Shown here one piece after another: positions 62,493 through 64,000 of a stretch of DNA of 64,000 bases. Source of the stretch: an uncultured Aquimarina sp. (GTDB taxonomy: Bacteria; Bacteroidota; Bacteroidia; Flavobacteriales; Flavobacteriaceae); contig CANNBP010000018.1 of the NCBI GenBank assembly GCA_947502885.1, forward strand, positions 1 through 64,000. The letters are read 5' to 3'. How positions within the stretch are numbered: the stretch's first letter is position 1; every line of letters starts with the position of its first letter. Made by a program: the position numbers and the translations under genes. Below the pieces are notes generated by a model that had not been told where the DNA came from, ran no database searches, and saw only the letters and a list, made by a program, of their open reading frames with translations.

Positions 62493-63092
62493 CTAAAAGT
62501 TAAAATCTACATCAGGTGCCTTTTCTGAACCTTCTTCGGCTTCAAATCTTGTCATTTCATCAAAACCTCCGAAAATGCTTAATACAAAATTGTTTGGAAA
62601 CTGCTTTATAAACTTGTTGAAACTACCTACTGCCTCATTGTATCTGTTACGTTCGACATTAATCCTATTTTCTGTTCCTTCGAGTTGTGTCTGTAGGTTA
62701 AGAAAGTTTTGATTGGCTTTTAAATCTGGATATCGTTCTACGGTAACCAATAATCTAGATAAGGCAGATGTTAATCCACTTTGTGCTTGTTGAAATTGAG
62801 CCATTTGGTCTGGTGTGATATTGCTTGGATCAATATTTACCGATGTAGCTTTAGATCGTGCTTCGATAACTTCTTTTAAGGTTGTTCGTTCAAAATCGGC
62901 TGCTCCTTGTACTGTTTTAACCAAATTTCCTATAAGATCACTTCGTCTTTGATATGCACTTTCTACATTAGACCATGCTGTTTTTGCATCTTCTTGTAGT
63001 GTTATGGCAGTATTATATCTTCCAGCAAATAGTGAATATAAAAGACCAGCAATCACTACAATGATTATTATTGGGATTAAAAGCTTTTTCAT
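62493..63092 (-). CDS. LemA-family membrane protein
   Basis: A 199-residue LemA protein with one N-terminal membrane helix (LIPIIIIVVIAGLLYSLF) and the typical helical part (QEDAKTAWSNVESAYQRRSDLIGNLVKTVQG, NRYNEAVGSFNKFIKQFPNNF). First in the LemA-TPM-TPM group, 26 bp after the MerR gene. Confidence 0.93.
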   Translation of the reverse strand: MKKLLIPIIIIVVIAGLLYSLFAGRYNTAITLQEDAKTAWSNVESAYQRRSDLIGNLVKTVQGAADFERTTLKEVIEARSKATSVNIDPSNITPDQMAQFQQAQSGLTSALSRLLVTVERYPDLKANQNFLNLQTQLEGTENRINVERNRYNEAVGSFNKFIKQFPNNFVLSIFGGFDEMTRFEAEEGSEKAPDVDFNF

Positions 63093-63118
63093 GATTCTTA
63101 GAATATGATATGGTTAAT

Positions 63119-63448
63119 TTATAATTGTTCTTTGATTTTTAATAGCTGCCCTTTAATAGCTTCAAGTTTTCTAATAATATCAAAACTATCTAAAGTTGCT
63201 TGTTTTTGTTCTTTAAGGTGAGTTTTTGCTCCGTCAAGAGTAAAACCTCTTTCTTTTACCAAATAATAGATTAGCTCAAGGTTTTTGATATCTTCTGGAG
63301 TAAATTTTCGATTTCCTTTTGCATTTTTCTTCGGTTTAAGGATGTCAAATTCTTTTTCCCAAAAACGAATAAGTGAAGTGTTTACATCAAAGGCCTCTGC
63401 AACTTCGCCAATGCTGTAGTACATTTTTTTTGGTAAGTTTACATACAT
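63119..63448 (-). CDS. MerR-family transcription regulator
   Basis: A 109-residue protein: MerR winged helix (YYSIGEVAEAFDVNTSLIRFWEKEFDILKPKKNAKGNRKFTPEDI split by the wing) followed by a short helix. No C-terminal metal-binding Cys. It starts 2 bp after the CapA-like stop and precedes LemA, so it may control this operon. Confidence 0.9.
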   Translation of the reverse strand: MYVNLPKKMYYSIGEVAEAFDVNTSLIRFWEKEFDILKPKKNAKGNRKFTPEDIKNLELIYYLVKERGFTLDGAKTHLKEQKQATLDSFDIIRKLEAIKGQLLKIKEQL

Positions 63449-63450
63449 AC

Positions 63451-64000
63451 TTAGTTTTTTTGTTGTGTAAAGCTTCCGTCATCTTCAAAAATAAGTTTGC
63501 TCTCAGGGAAATCTTCTGTCGTTAACTTTTTGATTTCCTTTAGAGCTCCTTTCTTGTCGTCTATAAAAGGGTATACTTCATCTATTTGTTTAGCAGAATG
63601 AAGTTTTCCTTTGATAAAATTACCTTTAAGATCGATATCAATTTCGGCTATAGGGGCGTATCCCTTAATACCTGTAAGGTTAAATCGAGAATAGGTACAG
63701 AAATTGCCCAAACTATATGCTATAAATTTGTCTTTGTATACTTCAAAAGCTCTAGATACATGAGGACCATGACCTAAAATGATATCGGCACCAGCATCAA
63801 TCATAGTATGTGCAAAACGATAAACATCTCCTCGGTCTTCTCCATAAAAACGTTCTGTTTTTCTTGGTACATGAGTGTGTTTATGACCCTCTGCTCCTCC
63901 ATGAAATGATACAATCACAATATCTGCTTTTTGTTTAAGTTCGGCTACAATTTTTGCAGCATTGGTTAAGTTATGAATTTTTACGCAATCTTTGTTAGGA
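63451..64000 (-). CDS. CapA-family (poly-gamma-glutamate-type) metallophosphatase-like protein, C-terminal part
   Basis: The frame continues to the right edge, so the N-terminus is outside the window; an internal GTG at 63918 is not the start. The visible 182 residues include VIVSFHGGAEGHKHTHVPRKTERF, AHTMIDAGADIILGHGPHVSRAFEVYKDKFIAYSLGNF, the C-terminal metal-binding motifs of PgsA/CapA proteins. Family members are involved in capsule or cell-envelope polymer formation. Last-visible gene of the operon with MerR, LemA and TPM genes downstream. Confidence 0.88.
   Translation of the reverse strand, partial: PNKDCVKIHNLTNAAKIVAELKQKADIVIVSFHGGAEGHKHTHVPRKTERFYGEDRGDVYRFAHTMIDAGADIILGHGPHVSRAFEVYKDKFIAYSLGNFCTYSRFNLTGIKGYAPIAEIDIDLKGNFIKGKLHSAKQIDEVYPFIDDKKGALKEIKKLTTEDFPESKLIFEDDGSFTQQKN

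Noticed and set aside
1..64000. CRISPR array, insertion sequence, tRNA or rRNA genes
   Set aside because: No regularly spaced 25-40-bp repeats, no transposase reading frame and no recognisable stable RNA gene were seen on reading through both strands.

Overview
The window is AT-rich (roughly one third GC by eye) and reads as chromosome of a marine Flavobacteriaceae (Bacteroidota) of the Aquimarina type. The indications are T9SS C-terminal sorting domains, a TonB-dependent receptor with a carboxypeptidase-like N-terminal domain, propeller-type LytS kinases paired with LytTR regulators, many DUF families typical of flavobacteria (DUF5690, DUF5777, DUF5522, DUF4230) and the general lack of strong Shine-Dalgarno sites. 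Family assignments are from reading the sequence; no search was run.

Layout. 1-2.5 kb: end of an RHS/YD-repeat protein with a metallopeptidase-like tip and a coupled lipoprotein, then about 0.7 kb of gene debris. 3.1-18.4 kb: a surface-polysaccharide and adhesin locus with a GT4 glycosyltransferase, two STAS proteins, a flippase, two giant paralogous LruC/T9SS proteins, a GT2 glycosyltransferase and a TPR/outer-membrane barrel protein. 18.6-22.2 kb: a five-gene signalling operon (receiver protein, H-NOX haem sensor, PAS histidine kinase, Hpt protein, LytTR regulator). 22.5-28.9 kb: a TPR lipoprotein, a second LytTR/propeller-kinase pair and a secreted protein. 29.3-32.4 kb: two lysins and an erythromycin-esterase-like protein. 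32.6-41.5 kb: a phosphonate-type catabolic cluster (TonB receptor, DUF5690 transporter, FAD oxidoreductase, PhnX-like hydrolase, phosphodiesterase-family lipoprotein, cupin regulator). 41.5-49.3 kb: ssb and small regulatory, stress and AhpD-like genes. 49.3-51.9 kb: cytochrome c, YceI, OB-fold and DUF5777 genes. 52.6-64 kb: ordinary housekeeping genes including hemL, LpoB-like and LemA/TPM genes, plus a lone TIR-domain protein.

The most interesting part is 3.1-22.4 kb. The H-NOX operon looks like a nitric-oxide phosphorelay. Its promoter carries two identical 11-bp direct repeats exactly 21 bp apart, the geometry of LytTR binding sites, and the 9-bp core resembles the known AlgR site when read on the other strand. 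A related pair with the same 21-bp spacing lies upstream of the second LruC gene, and half-sites lie upstream of the STAS pair and of the GT4 gene. I infer a NO-responsive regulon in which the LytTR protein controls its own operon and the adjacent adhesin, polysaccharide and STAS genes. Other points of note are a triple 21-bp-phased repeat near the second LytTR pair and an out-of-frame T10 tract in the signal-peptide region of the phosphodiesterase lipoprotein, which is either phase variation or a sequence error.
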